Source: Roseateles toxinivorans (GTDB lineage Bacteria > Pseudomonadota > Gammaproteobacteria > Burkholderiales > Burkholderiaceae_C). Taken from it: a stretch of DNA of 38,662 nucleotides. The notes beneath the pieces were generated by a model. It was not told the DNA's origin. It ran no database searches and saw nothing but the letters and a program-made list of their open reading frames with translations. Position 1 is the first letter of the stretch, and the number at the start of each line of letters is the position of its first letter. The stretch covers positions 1 to 38,662 of the forward strand of contig CAMDHE010000035.1 of NCBI GenBank assembly GCA_945898095.1, given 5' to 3'. Both the position numbers and the translations under genes were made by a program. Of this stretch, positions 32,587 to 38,662 are shown piece after piece.

Positions 32587-32619
32587 CTATGCGGCTGGCA
32601 TGCCGCGAGAGGACTTGCC

Positions 32620-32925
32620 TTGACCACCTTGATCGTGCTGTTCAATTTGAAGGATTCTGCCGCCCAGCTCGACTACGAGCGCTGGGCGCGCGAGGTCGAT
32701 CTGCCGACAGCAGGCAGTCTGCCTTCGGTCGACCGATTCGAGGTCTTGAGGGCCAAGGGTCTGCTGACCGGCGGGCCGTCGCCCTATGCCTATGTCGAAA
32801 TCCTCAAGATCAACGATATGGCCCAACTCGGTGCTGACATCAGCACCCCGGCGATGCAGGCGATTTCGGCGCAATTCCAGGCCTTTGCCGATGCGCCGAT
32901 GTTCATCATCACCGAATCGCTGTGA
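32620..32925 (+). CDS. Small dimeric alpha/beta-barrel protein (RedY/EthD-like)
   Basis: A 101-residue protein of ferredoxin-like dimeric-barrel type: TLIVLFNLKD, then YERWAREVDLPTAGSLPSVDRFEV and PYAYVEILKINDM. Such proteins include EthD, RedY and other small enzymes or carriers in catabolic and tailoring pathways; an activity cannot be assigned. The TTG at 32620 is chosen because AGAGGA lies 7 nt upstream and the earlier ATG (32575) would lie on the operator. It is the first gene of the rightward operon and overlaps the SDR start (GTGA). Confidence 0.72.
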   Translation: MTTLIVLFNLKDSAAQLDYERWAREVDLPTAGSLPSVDRFEVLRAKGLLTGGPSPYAYVEILKINDMAQLGADISTPAMQAISAQFQAFADAPMFIITESL

Positions 32926-33779
32926 ACCAGGTCATGCAGGGCCGCTACCCTGATCTGGCCGGCAAGGTCGCCATCATCACTGGCGCTGGACGGCGTGGCG
33001 GGCTCGGCGCGGCGATGGCGCAGCGCTTGGCGGCCGAGGGCGCGCGAGTTGTCATTGCCGACATCGGAACGGCAGCCGGCCCGCATCTGCCAGCAGCAGC
33101 AATCGGCGCCAATGCCGAGATGCAGGCTATCGTCGACGAGATCAAGGCTTGCGGCGGACAGGCAATGGCCGTTGCCTGCAATATGCTGGATAGCGCTGCG
33201 ATCAAGAACCTGGTCGCACAGACCGAAGCGGTTTTTGGCGGGGTCGATATTCTGGTCAACAACGCCGGGGTCGGCTATCTGATGAAGCCGATCGTCGAGA
33301 TGTCCCTGGAAGAATGGGACATGGTGCTGGGTGTCAATCTGCGCGGCGTATTCGCTGCGACCCAGGCGGTGGCGATCAGGATGATCAAGCAGGGCCGGGG
33401 CGGCCGCATCATCAATATCGCCAGCCAGGCGGCCAAGTCAGGCTTCGGCATGGCTTCGGCCTATTGCGCGTCCAAGCATGGCTTGATCGGCCTGACCCGC
33501 GTCTCGGCGATCGAGTTGGCAGCGCATCAGATCACCGTCAACGCAATCTGTCCGAACCATGTCACGACCGGACTGGGCGCTTGGCAGAACGAACATTTCG
33601 CCCGCCTTCAAGGCAAGACGGTCGAGCAATACCTGGCCGAAATGGCGGCCCGCATTCCTTTGGGCCGGCCCGGACTGCCGAGCGACATCGCCAATGCCTG
33701 CGCATTTCTCTGCTCCGATCAGGCCCAGTACATCACCGGCGAGGCGATGAATGTCTCCGGCGGTGAGGAATACCACTGA
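32922..33779 (+). CDS. Short-chain dehydrogenase/reductase
   Basis: A 285-residue classical SDR. The nucleotide-binding turn TGAGRRGGLG at 20-29, NNAG at 113-116 and the catalytic Ser168, Tyr181 and Lys185 (SAYCASK) are all visible. Compared with typical 250-residue members it has an insertion of about 25 residues after strand 2 (GPHLPAAAIGANAEMQ). It should oxidise or reduce a hydroxyl/keto group with NAD(P). The start is GTG at 32922, overlapping the previous stop. The following deacetylase-fold gene begins 13 bp later. Confidence 0.9.
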   Translation: MNQVMQGRYPDLAGKVAIITGAGRRGGLGAAMAQRLAAEGARVVIADIGTAAGPHLPAAAIGANAEMQAIVDEIKACGGQAMAVACNMLDSAAIKNLVAQTEAVFGGVDILVNNAGVGYLMKPIVEMSLEEWDMVLGVNLRGVFAATQAVAIRMIKQGRGGRIINIASQAAKSGFGMASAYCASKHGLIGLTRVSAIELAAHQITVNAICPNHVTTGLGAWQNEHFARLQGKTVEQYLAEMAARIPLGRPGLPSDIANACAFLCSDQAQYITGEAMNVSGGEEYH

Positions 33780-33792
33780 AATCTTCAGACCC

Positions 33793-34680
33793 ATGACAAT
33801 GCAGCCCCCCTGGTCCTGGCCCGATGGCGCGAAGCTCGCGCTCTCGATCGTCGTCAATGTTGAGGAAGGTTCCGAGTACAGCGTGGCTGACGGAGACCCG
33901 ATGCCCGAGCCGGTCGATGAACTCGGCGTGACGCTGAAAAAGCCGATCCGCATGCATGGCAACGAGTCGAATTACCGTTACGGCATCAAGGAAGGTGCGC
34001 GGCGCATCGTCGGCCTTCTCGATGCTCACGGAATCCAAGCTACCTGGACTGCGGCTGCGTTGGCGCTGGAGCGCGCGCCCGAGTTGGCGCAAGTGATCCG
34101 GAGCCGCGGCGATGAGGCCTGCTCGCATGGCTGGCGCTGGATCCACCAGTTCCGCCTCAACGAAGCCGATGAGCGTGCCTTCATCCGCCGCGCGGCCGAC
34201 AGCATCGAAGCCAGCACCGGCAAAAGGCCTCTCGGCTGGCTGTCGCGCTATCTGCATACCGAACATACGCGGCGGCTCTTGCAGGAAGAAGGGTTTTTCT
34301 ATCACATGGACGATTACAGCGCCGACACGCCCTTCTGGGATGCGGTGCCGGGCTCCGATCGACCGATGGTGATCATGCCCTATGCCCTCGACTCCAACGA
34401 CATGAAGATGTGGATCTCGCCGGCCTACACACCCGATATGTGGTTGAAATACGCTTGCGATACCTTCGACCAGTTGCTGCTGGAAGCGCAGACCGCGACT
34501 GAGCCGCGGCTGATGTCGCTGGGCCTGCACCTGCGCATCATCGGCCGGCCAGGTCGCATCTGGGCCTTGAAGCGATTTTTCGAGCATGTCGAACAGGCCC
34601 GCGGCGTGTGGATCACGACCCGGATTGCGGCTGCGGAGCATTTCGCTGCGGCCGTGGCTGCACCCGGGCAGCTCAGCTGA
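33793..34680 (+). CDS. PuuE/imidase-like polysaccharide-deacetylase-fold hydrolase, copy C
   Basis: A 295-residue NodB-fold protein and the clearest PuuE-like member here: VNVEEGSEYSVADGD near the N-terminus, NYRYGIKEGARRI, and DEACSHGWRWIHQF, the block that in PuuE reads SHG-x-x-W-I. Family members hydrolyse allantoin or related cyclic amides without the metal set of ordinary polysaccharide deacetylases. It belongs to the rightward operon with CoA-thioester enzymes, so a ring-opening step may also feed that branch. The ATG at 33793 lies after the SDR stop; the upstream in-frame ATG at 33751 overlaps the SDR. Confidence 0.85.
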   Translation: MTMQPPWSWPDGAKLALSIVVNVEEGSEYSVADGDPMPEPVDELGVTLKKPIRMHGNESNYRYGIKEGARRIVGLLDAHGIQATWTAAALALERAPELAQVIRSRGDEACSHGWRWIHQFRLNEADERAFIRRAADSIEASTGKRPLGWLSRYLHTEHTRRLLQEEGFFYHMDDYSADTPFWDAVPGSDRPMVIMPYALDSNDMKMWISPAYTPDMWLKYACDTFDQLLLEAQTATEPRLMSLGLHLRIIGRPGRIWALKRFFEHVEQARGVWITTRIAAAEHFAAAVAAPGQLS

Positions 34681-35513
34681 TGTCGTCCGCCCCGAATTCA
34701 TTGCCAGCATTCAGGTCGCTGCTGTTCGTACCGGGCGACCGGCCCGAGCGCTTTGTCAAGGCAGGCAGTTGTGGCGCTGACCTGGTCTGCATTGACCTCG
34801 AAGATGCGGTGGCTCCGGCAGCGCGAGCGCAGGCCAGGGTCGCGGTGCTGTCTTTTTTGCAGCAGCAGCCGACGGGTCATCACTACGGGCTTCGCATCAG
34901 CGGACTGACGACTGCGGATGGGCTGCGTGATCTGCTGGCATTGCGCGAAGCTTGCGCCGCGCCGGCCTTCGTGATGCTGGCCAAGGCCGACAACGCCGAG
35001 CAGATTGCCTTGCTGGCGGCACAGCTTCCCGGGCTGCCCTTGATCGCCTTGATCGAGACTGTGGCGGGCCTGCAGGCAGCGCCCCGGATTGCCTGCGCAC
35101 ATGGACAACTTCAAGCGCTGATGCTGGGCGGCGCCGACTTGTCAGCCGAACTCGGTTGCGCCTTTGCGTGGGAGCCCTTGCTGCATGCAAGGTCGGTGCT
35201 GGTCGCTGCCGCCGCCGGCGCAGGCCGGATGGCGATCGATGTGCCCTGGCTTGATGTTGCCGATGCCGAAGGTGCCAGGCAGGAGACACAGCGGATCGTT
35301 GCGCTGGGCTTTACTGCCAAGGCCCTGATCCATCCGTCACAGGTGGTCCCGGTGCATGCCGGCTTGATGCCGTCTTCCGCCGACCTGGCGCGAGCCCGAA
35401 GGGTTGTGCAGGCCTGTGCCGATGGGCCGGCAGCGGCTTTGCTGGATGGAATTTTGATCGATCGACCGGTGCTGCTGTCTGCCCGACGCATCTTGTTGCG
35501 TGCCGGTGAATAA
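34680..35513 (+). CDS. CitE/HpcH-family lyase (citryl/malyl-CoA lyase beta-like)
   Basis: A 277-residue member of the HpcH/HpaI superfamily. LFVPGDRPERFVKAG at 15-29 and ADLVCIDLEDAVAP at 33-46 are the CitE hallmarks; a later IALIETVAGL supplies the metal-binding Glu and LMLGGADLSAELG the Asp. Relatives cleave citryl-, malyl-, beta-methylmalyl- or citramalyl-CoA into an acyl-CoA and an oxo acid. With MaoC, acyl-CoA dehydrogenase and CaiB downstream it forms the set used for methylsuccinyl-CoA-type degradation. Its ATG overlaps the deacetylase stop by one base. Confidence 0.88.
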   Translation: MSSAPNSLPAFRSLLFVPGDRPERFVKAGSCGADLVCIDLEDAVAPAARAQARVAVLSFLQQQPTGHHYGLRISGLTTADGLRDLLALREACAAPAFVMLAKADNAEQIALLAAQLPGLPLIALIETVAGLQAAPRIACAHGQLQALMLGGADLSAELGCAFAWEPLLHARSVLVAAAAGAGRMAIDVPWLDVADAEGARQETQRIVALGFTAKALIHPSQVVPVHAGLMPSSADLARARRVVQACADGPAAALLDGILIDRPVLLSARRILLRAGE

Positions 35514-35536
35514 AGCTTGTTTTGGAGAAAAGAGAG

Positions 35537-36055
35537 ATGGTGCAGAACATCAAGAAGGTTGGAGAAAACCGCTTCCGGGAAACTTTCGGACGCCATTACG
35601 AAGAGTTCCATGTCGGTGACATCTATGAGCACCGCCCGGGCCGCACGATCAGCGAGGCCGACAACACCTGGTTCACGCTGCTGACGATGAATACGCATCC
35701 GATGCACTTCGACGCCGAATATGCCAAGGCCTCGGAGTTCGGGCGCTGCATCGTCTGCTCACCGCTGACGATTGCGCTGATCGTCGGCATGAGCGTCAGC
35801 GACGTGTCGCAAAAGGCGATCGCCAATCTCGGCTGGACTGACATCAAGATGACCCATCCCTTGTTCGCCGGCGATACGCTGACGGCCGAATCGCAAGTGC
35901 TGTCCAAGCGCGAGTCGGCTTCGCGCCCGGGCGCAGGCATCGTCAACGTCAGCTCGACCGGGTTCAACCAGCACGGCGTGGTCGTCTGTACCTTCGTCCG
36001 CACCATCCTGGTCGCACGTCAGGGGCATGGCTTCGAAGACAAGGTCGGTTACTGA
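35537..36055 (+). CDS. MaoC-family hydratase (mesaconyl-CoA hydratase-like)
   Basis: A 172-residue hot-dog-fold hydratase. ISEADNTWFTLLTMNTHPMHFDAEYA contains the Asp and His of the MaoC active site (D-x(4)-F-x(6)-H-P-x-H), as in mesaconyl-CoA and (R)-enoyl-CoA hydratases. It should add water to a C=C of an acyl-CoA made by the acyl-CoA dehydrogenase, feeding the CitE-like lyase. GGAGAAA lies upstream of the ATG at 35537; a TTG at 35522 would overlap that site. It overlaps the dehydrogenase start by one base (TGATG). Confidence 0.88.
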   Translation: MVQNIKKVGENRFRETFGRHYEEFHVGDIYEHRPGRTISEADNTWFTLLTMNTHPMHFDAEYAKASEFGRCIVCSPLTIALIVGMSVSDVSQKAIANLGWTDIKMTHPLFAGDTLTAESQVLSKRESASRPGAGIVNVSSTGFNQHGVVVCTFVRTILVARQGHGFEDKVGY

Positions 36056-37236
36056 TGGATTCCAAGGCGAGCCGCCCTGACAGTCAGCTCTGGAGCGCTG
36101 ACGACGAACGCGCGATCCTCGACAGCATCGAACAATGGGTCGAGAAGGAAGTACGTCCGATCGCCCGCAAATTCGATCAGGCGGATGAATATCCGCATGA
36201 ACTGGTCGAGCAGATGAAAGAGCTGGGATTGTTTGGCGCCACCATCGGCCAGCAATATGGCGGCCTGGGCCTGCCGGCATCGACCTATGCCAAGATCGTC
36301 ATCAAGGTCGCCTCGGCCTGGATGGCGCCTTCGGGCATTTTCAATTCGCATCTGATCATGGCTTCGGCGATCGAGCGTTTCGGCACCGAGGCGCAAAAAG
36401 CCAGTTTTCTGCCGCGGATGGCCAGCGGTGAATTTCGCGGTGGTATCGGCCTGACCGAGCCCAATGCCGGCACTGACCTGCAGGCGATTCGCACGGTGGC
36501 CAAGCGCGATGGCGACAGCTACCTCGTCAACGGCGCCAAGACCTGGATCACCAACAGCGGCAACGGCCACGGGATTTTGCTGCTGGTCAAGACTGACCCG
36601 CAGGCCCAGCCCCGCCACAAGGGCATGAGCTTGCTGATCGCCGAGAAGGGCGAAGGATTCATCGTCGCCAACAAGATGAAGAAGCTCGGCTACAAGGCGA
36701 TCGATAGCTGCGAGCTGGTGTTTGACAACTACCGCGTCAGCGCTGACAGGCTGGTCGGCGGCGTCGAGGGCCTGGGCTTCAAGCAGGTGGCGGGCGGGCT
36801 GGAGTTGGGCCGGATCAATGTCGCAGCGCGCGGCTGCGGCATCGCGCTGGGTGCGCTCGAGTTGTCGGTGCGCTATGCACAGGAGCGCAGCACCTTCGGC
36901 AAGCCGATCTGCGAGCATCAGGCGATCCAGTTGAAGCTGGCTGAAATGGCGACCCAGGTCGAGGCGGCAAAGTTGCTGATCGAGCAGGCGGCACGCAAAT
37001 ACGATGCGGGCGAGCGCTGCGATATGGAGGCGGCGATGGCCAAATATTTTGGCTCCGAGGCCGGCGTTTTTTGCGCCAGTGAGGCGATGCGGATCTTTGG
37101 TGGTTACAGCTATTCGACCGAGTACGAGATCGAGCGCTATTACCGCGACGCGATGTTGATGTGCATCGGCGAAGGCACGAATGAAGTCCTGCGCACCATC
37201 ATCGCCAAGCAGTTGATCGCGCGCCACCCGGTATGA
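36055..37236 (+). CDS. Acyl-CoA dehydrogenase
   Basis: A 393-residue flavin-dependent acyl-CoA dehydrogenase. GIGLTEPNAGTDLQAIRT and KTWITNSGNGHG are the FAD and substrate signatures, RSTFGKPICEHQAIQ is the C-terminal domain motif, and CIGEGTNEVLRTIIAKQL carries the segment with the catalytic glutamate. It introduces a 2,3-double bond into an acyl-CoA and passes electrons to ETF. Placed between a MaoC hydratase and a class III CoA-transferase, its substrate is likely a branched or dicarboxylic acyl-CoA, which is inference. Confidence 0.92.
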   Translation: MDSKASRPDSQLWSADDERAILDSIEQWVEKEVRPIARKFDQADEYPHELVEQMKELGLFGATIGQQYGGLGLPASTYAKIVIKVASAWMAPSGIFNSHLIMASAIERFGTEAQKASFLPRMASGEFRGGIGLTEPNAGTDLQAIRTVAKRDGDSYLVNGAKTWITNSGNGHGILLLVKTDPQAQPRHKGMSLLIAEKGEGFIVANKMKKLGYKAIDSCELVFDNYRVSADRLVGGVEGLGFKQVAGGLELGRINVAARGCGIALGALELSVRYAQERSTFGKPICEHQAIQLKLAEMATQVEAAKLLIEQAARKYDAGERCDMEAAMAKYFGSEAGVFCASEAMRIFGGYSYSTEYEIERYYRDAMLMCIGEGTNEVLRTIIAKQLIARHPV

Positions 37237-38390
37237 GTTCGCCAGTCGCTCAGCCGCTGCCGCTGCAGGGCGTGCGCATCCTGGCGATCGAGCAATATGG
37301 CGCCGGCCCCTTCGCTTCGATGCACCTGGCCGATCTGGGCGCCGAGGTGATCAAGATCGAAACGCCCGGCGGCGGCGATATGTCACGTGCCACCGGCCCG
37401 CATTTTCTGGGCCCGGATGACAGCCAGTTCTTCCAGACCTTCAACCGCAACAAGCAGAGCGTCGTGCTCGACCTGAAGAGCGCTTCAGGGCGTGCGGATT
37501 TCCATCATCTGGTCGCGACGGCGGATGCCGTCTTGAACAACCTCCGCGGCGACCAGGCGGACAAGCTGGGGCTGACCTACCAGGCACTTGCTGCCATCAA
37601 CCCGCGCCTTGTTTGTGCCCATCTTTCTGCCTATGGCCGCGACAACGAGCGCGCGGCCTGGCCTGGCTACGACTATCTGATGCAGGCCGAAGCCGGCTTC
37701 ATGCATCTCACGGGCGAACCCGACGCGCCACCGACCCGCATGGGTTTGTCGGTGGTCGATTACATCAGCGGTGTCACGCTCGCGGTCGGTTTGCTGGCGG
37801 CGCTGGTCGGTGCGCTGAAGACCGGTGCCGGGCGCGATGTCGACGTCAGCCTGTTCGATGTCGCTTTGTTCCAGTTGACCTATCCAGCCACCTGGTACCT
37901 GAATGGCGGCCATGTCACCACCAGACAAGCGAGTTCGGCGCACCCGGCCACCGTACCCTGCCAGCTCTTGCCCACCGCCGACGGCCATGTTTTCCTGATG
38001 TGCATGACGGCCAAGTTCTGGGACTTGCTGCTGATTGAGCTGGATTTGCCCGCTCTGCGCAGTCCGCGCTTCGCCGATGCCGCGCTGCGACGCACGAACA
38101 AGGCCGATTTGATCCCGCTGCTGGAAGCCGCTTTTGCTCAGCGCAGCACCGCCGACTGGCTCGAGCGCATGTCCGGCAAGCTGCCGATCGCGCCGGTGCT
38201 GGGCCTGCAGCAAGCCATCGACAACCCTTTTGCCGCGCGCATCGGCATGCTGCAGTCGCTGCCGCATCCACTGGCTCCTGGATTTCGCATGCTGGCCAAT
38301 CCGATCAAGCTTGACGGCCAGCGCTTGTCCGGCCAGGTCTGCTCGGCGCTGGGCGCGGACAACTTGCGTTTGCTCGGCCACCGGCGATGA
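37233..38390 (+). CDS. Class III (CaiB/BaiF) CoA-transferase
   Basis: A 385-residue family III CoA-transferase with the N-terminal VRILAIEQYGAGPFASMHLADLGAEVIKIE and an Asp147 in PGYDYLMQAEAGF at the catalytic position. It is diverged from the CaiB protein encoded at 26059-27243. It probably makes the CoA thioester that the acyl-CoA dehydrogenase then oxidises. ATGA overlaps join it to the dehydrogenase upstream and the alpha/beta hydrolase downstream. Confidence 0.9.
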   Translation: MSSPVAQPLPLQGVRILAIEQYGAGPFASMHLADLGAEVIKIETPGGGDMSRATGPHFLGPDDSQFFQTFNRNKQSVVLDLKSASGRADFHHLVATADAVLNNLRGDQADKLGLTYQALAAINPRLVCAHLSAYGRDNERAAWPGYDYLMQAEAGFMHLTGEPDAPPTRMGLSVVDYISGVTLAVGLLAALVGALKTGAGRDVDVSLFDVALFQLTYPATWYLNGGHVTTRQASSAHPATVPCQLLPTADGHVFLMCMTAKFWDLLLIELDLPALRSPRFADAALRRTNKADLIPLLEAAFAQRSTADWLERMSGKLPIAPVLGLQQAIDNPFAARIGMLQSLPHPLAPGFRMLANPIKLDGQRLSGQVCSALGADNLRLLGHRR

Positions 38391-38662
38391 AGCGAGGCTT
38401 GATCCAGCGCCATGTGCGATGGTCCGGCGGCTTGCATCTGCAGTACCGTGAGGCCGGGCGTGGCGGCATGCCGCTGGTGTTGCTGCATGCGTCGCCGCGC
38501 TGCTCGGCAATGTATGAGCCCTGGATGAAGCAGCTTGCAGCTCAATTCCATGTCGTGGCAGTCGATACGCCGGGTTACGGTGGCTCTGATCCGCTGCCTA
38601 CGCCGCCGGCTTCGCTGGCCGACTATGTGGCGCCATTGCATCAACTGCTCAGCGAGCTGATC
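38387..38662 (+). CDS. Alpha/beta hydrolase, C-terminus cut off by window edge
   Basis: Only the first 92 residues are present. MKRGLIQRHVRWSGG begins the frame and LVLLHASPRCSAMYEPWMKQLA followed by FHVVAVDTPGYGGSDPL is the oxyanion loop and strand pattern of alpha/beta hydrolases. The nucleophile lies beyond the window. It may be an esterase, C-C hydrolase or thioesterase. Its ATG overlaps the CaiB stop (ATGA), so it continues the rightward operon. Confidence 0.85.
   Translation, partial: MKRGLIQRHVRWSGGLHLQYREAGRGGMPLVLLHASPRCSAMYEPWMKQLAAQFHVVAVDTPGYGGSDPLPTPPASLADYVAPLHQLLSELI

Overview
The window is high-GC proteobacterial DNA, about 60 % or slightly more by eye. Its genes are densely packed and often share 1-10 bp start/stop overlaps. 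The mix of a TRAP transporter, a TonB-dependent receptor, class III (CaiB-type) CoA-transferases, MmgE/PrpD proteins, an AcCoA-hydrolase/transferase and a PrpR-type sigma-54 activator suggests a Burkholderiales-like betaproteobacterium. This is inferred from gene content; no ribosomal or housekeeping marker is present. I see no IS, prophage, CRISPR array, tRNA or rRNA. The whole window reads as one large catabolic locus.

Layout. (1) 1-2132, minus: two overlapping MmgE/PrpD genes, the second running off the left edge. (2) 2205-4252, plus: an AcCoA-type CoA-transferase and GntR/UTRA regulator copy 1. (3) 4280-11454, minus: a TonB-dependent receptor, quinone-oxidoreductase-like MDR protein, double-VOC protein, MFS carrier, second MDR protein and membrane protein. 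(4) 11637-12374, plus: GntR copy 2, about 94 % identical to copy 1. (5) 12397-15290: a DUF1330 protein, an unknown protein, an unusual crotonase and a VOC-like protein. (6) 15253-19736, minus: an FAD-linked oxidase and a complete TRAP transporter. (7) 19833-23136: an exported CpeT/CpcT-like protein divergent from a PrpR-type sigma-54 activator. (8) 23165-32395, minus: one 9-kb operon of methyltransferase, small protein, isochorismatase-type amidase, two PuuE/imidase-like deacetylases, HMG-CoA-lyase-like enzyme, CaiB CoA-transferase, LeuC, LeuD and double cupin. (9) 32620-38662, plus: a small barrel protein, SDR, third deacetylase, CitE-like lyase, MaoC hydratase, acyl-CoA dehydrogenase, second CaiB and a truncated alpha/beta hydrolase.

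How it fits together. A 12-bp palindrome of the form TTGTMCGKACAW occurs eight times, always between genes and upstream of most of these operons. Several copies sit inside recognisable sigma-70 promoters. It is the obvious candidate operator of the duplicated GntR/HutC regulator and makes the window one regulon. Separately, a perfectly spaced -24/-12 promoter with an upstream inverted repeat lies between the CpeT-like gene and the sigma-54 activator.

The enzyme set suggests catabolism of a nitrogen heterocycle. An imidase-like hydrolase would open a cyclic imide, an isochorismatase-fold amidase would remove ammonia, a LeuCD-type hydro-lyase would hydrate the resulting alkyl-maleate, CaiB would make the CoA thioester, and an HMG-CoA-lyase/CitE-type enzyme would cleave it to a 2-oxo acid and an acyl-CoA. 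Together with a CpeT-like (bilin-protein family) exported protein, a TonB receptor and a TRAP importer, one speculative substrate class is bilins or their maleimide fragments. The imide step is moderately supported by gene families; the tetrapyrrole origin is a hypothesis.
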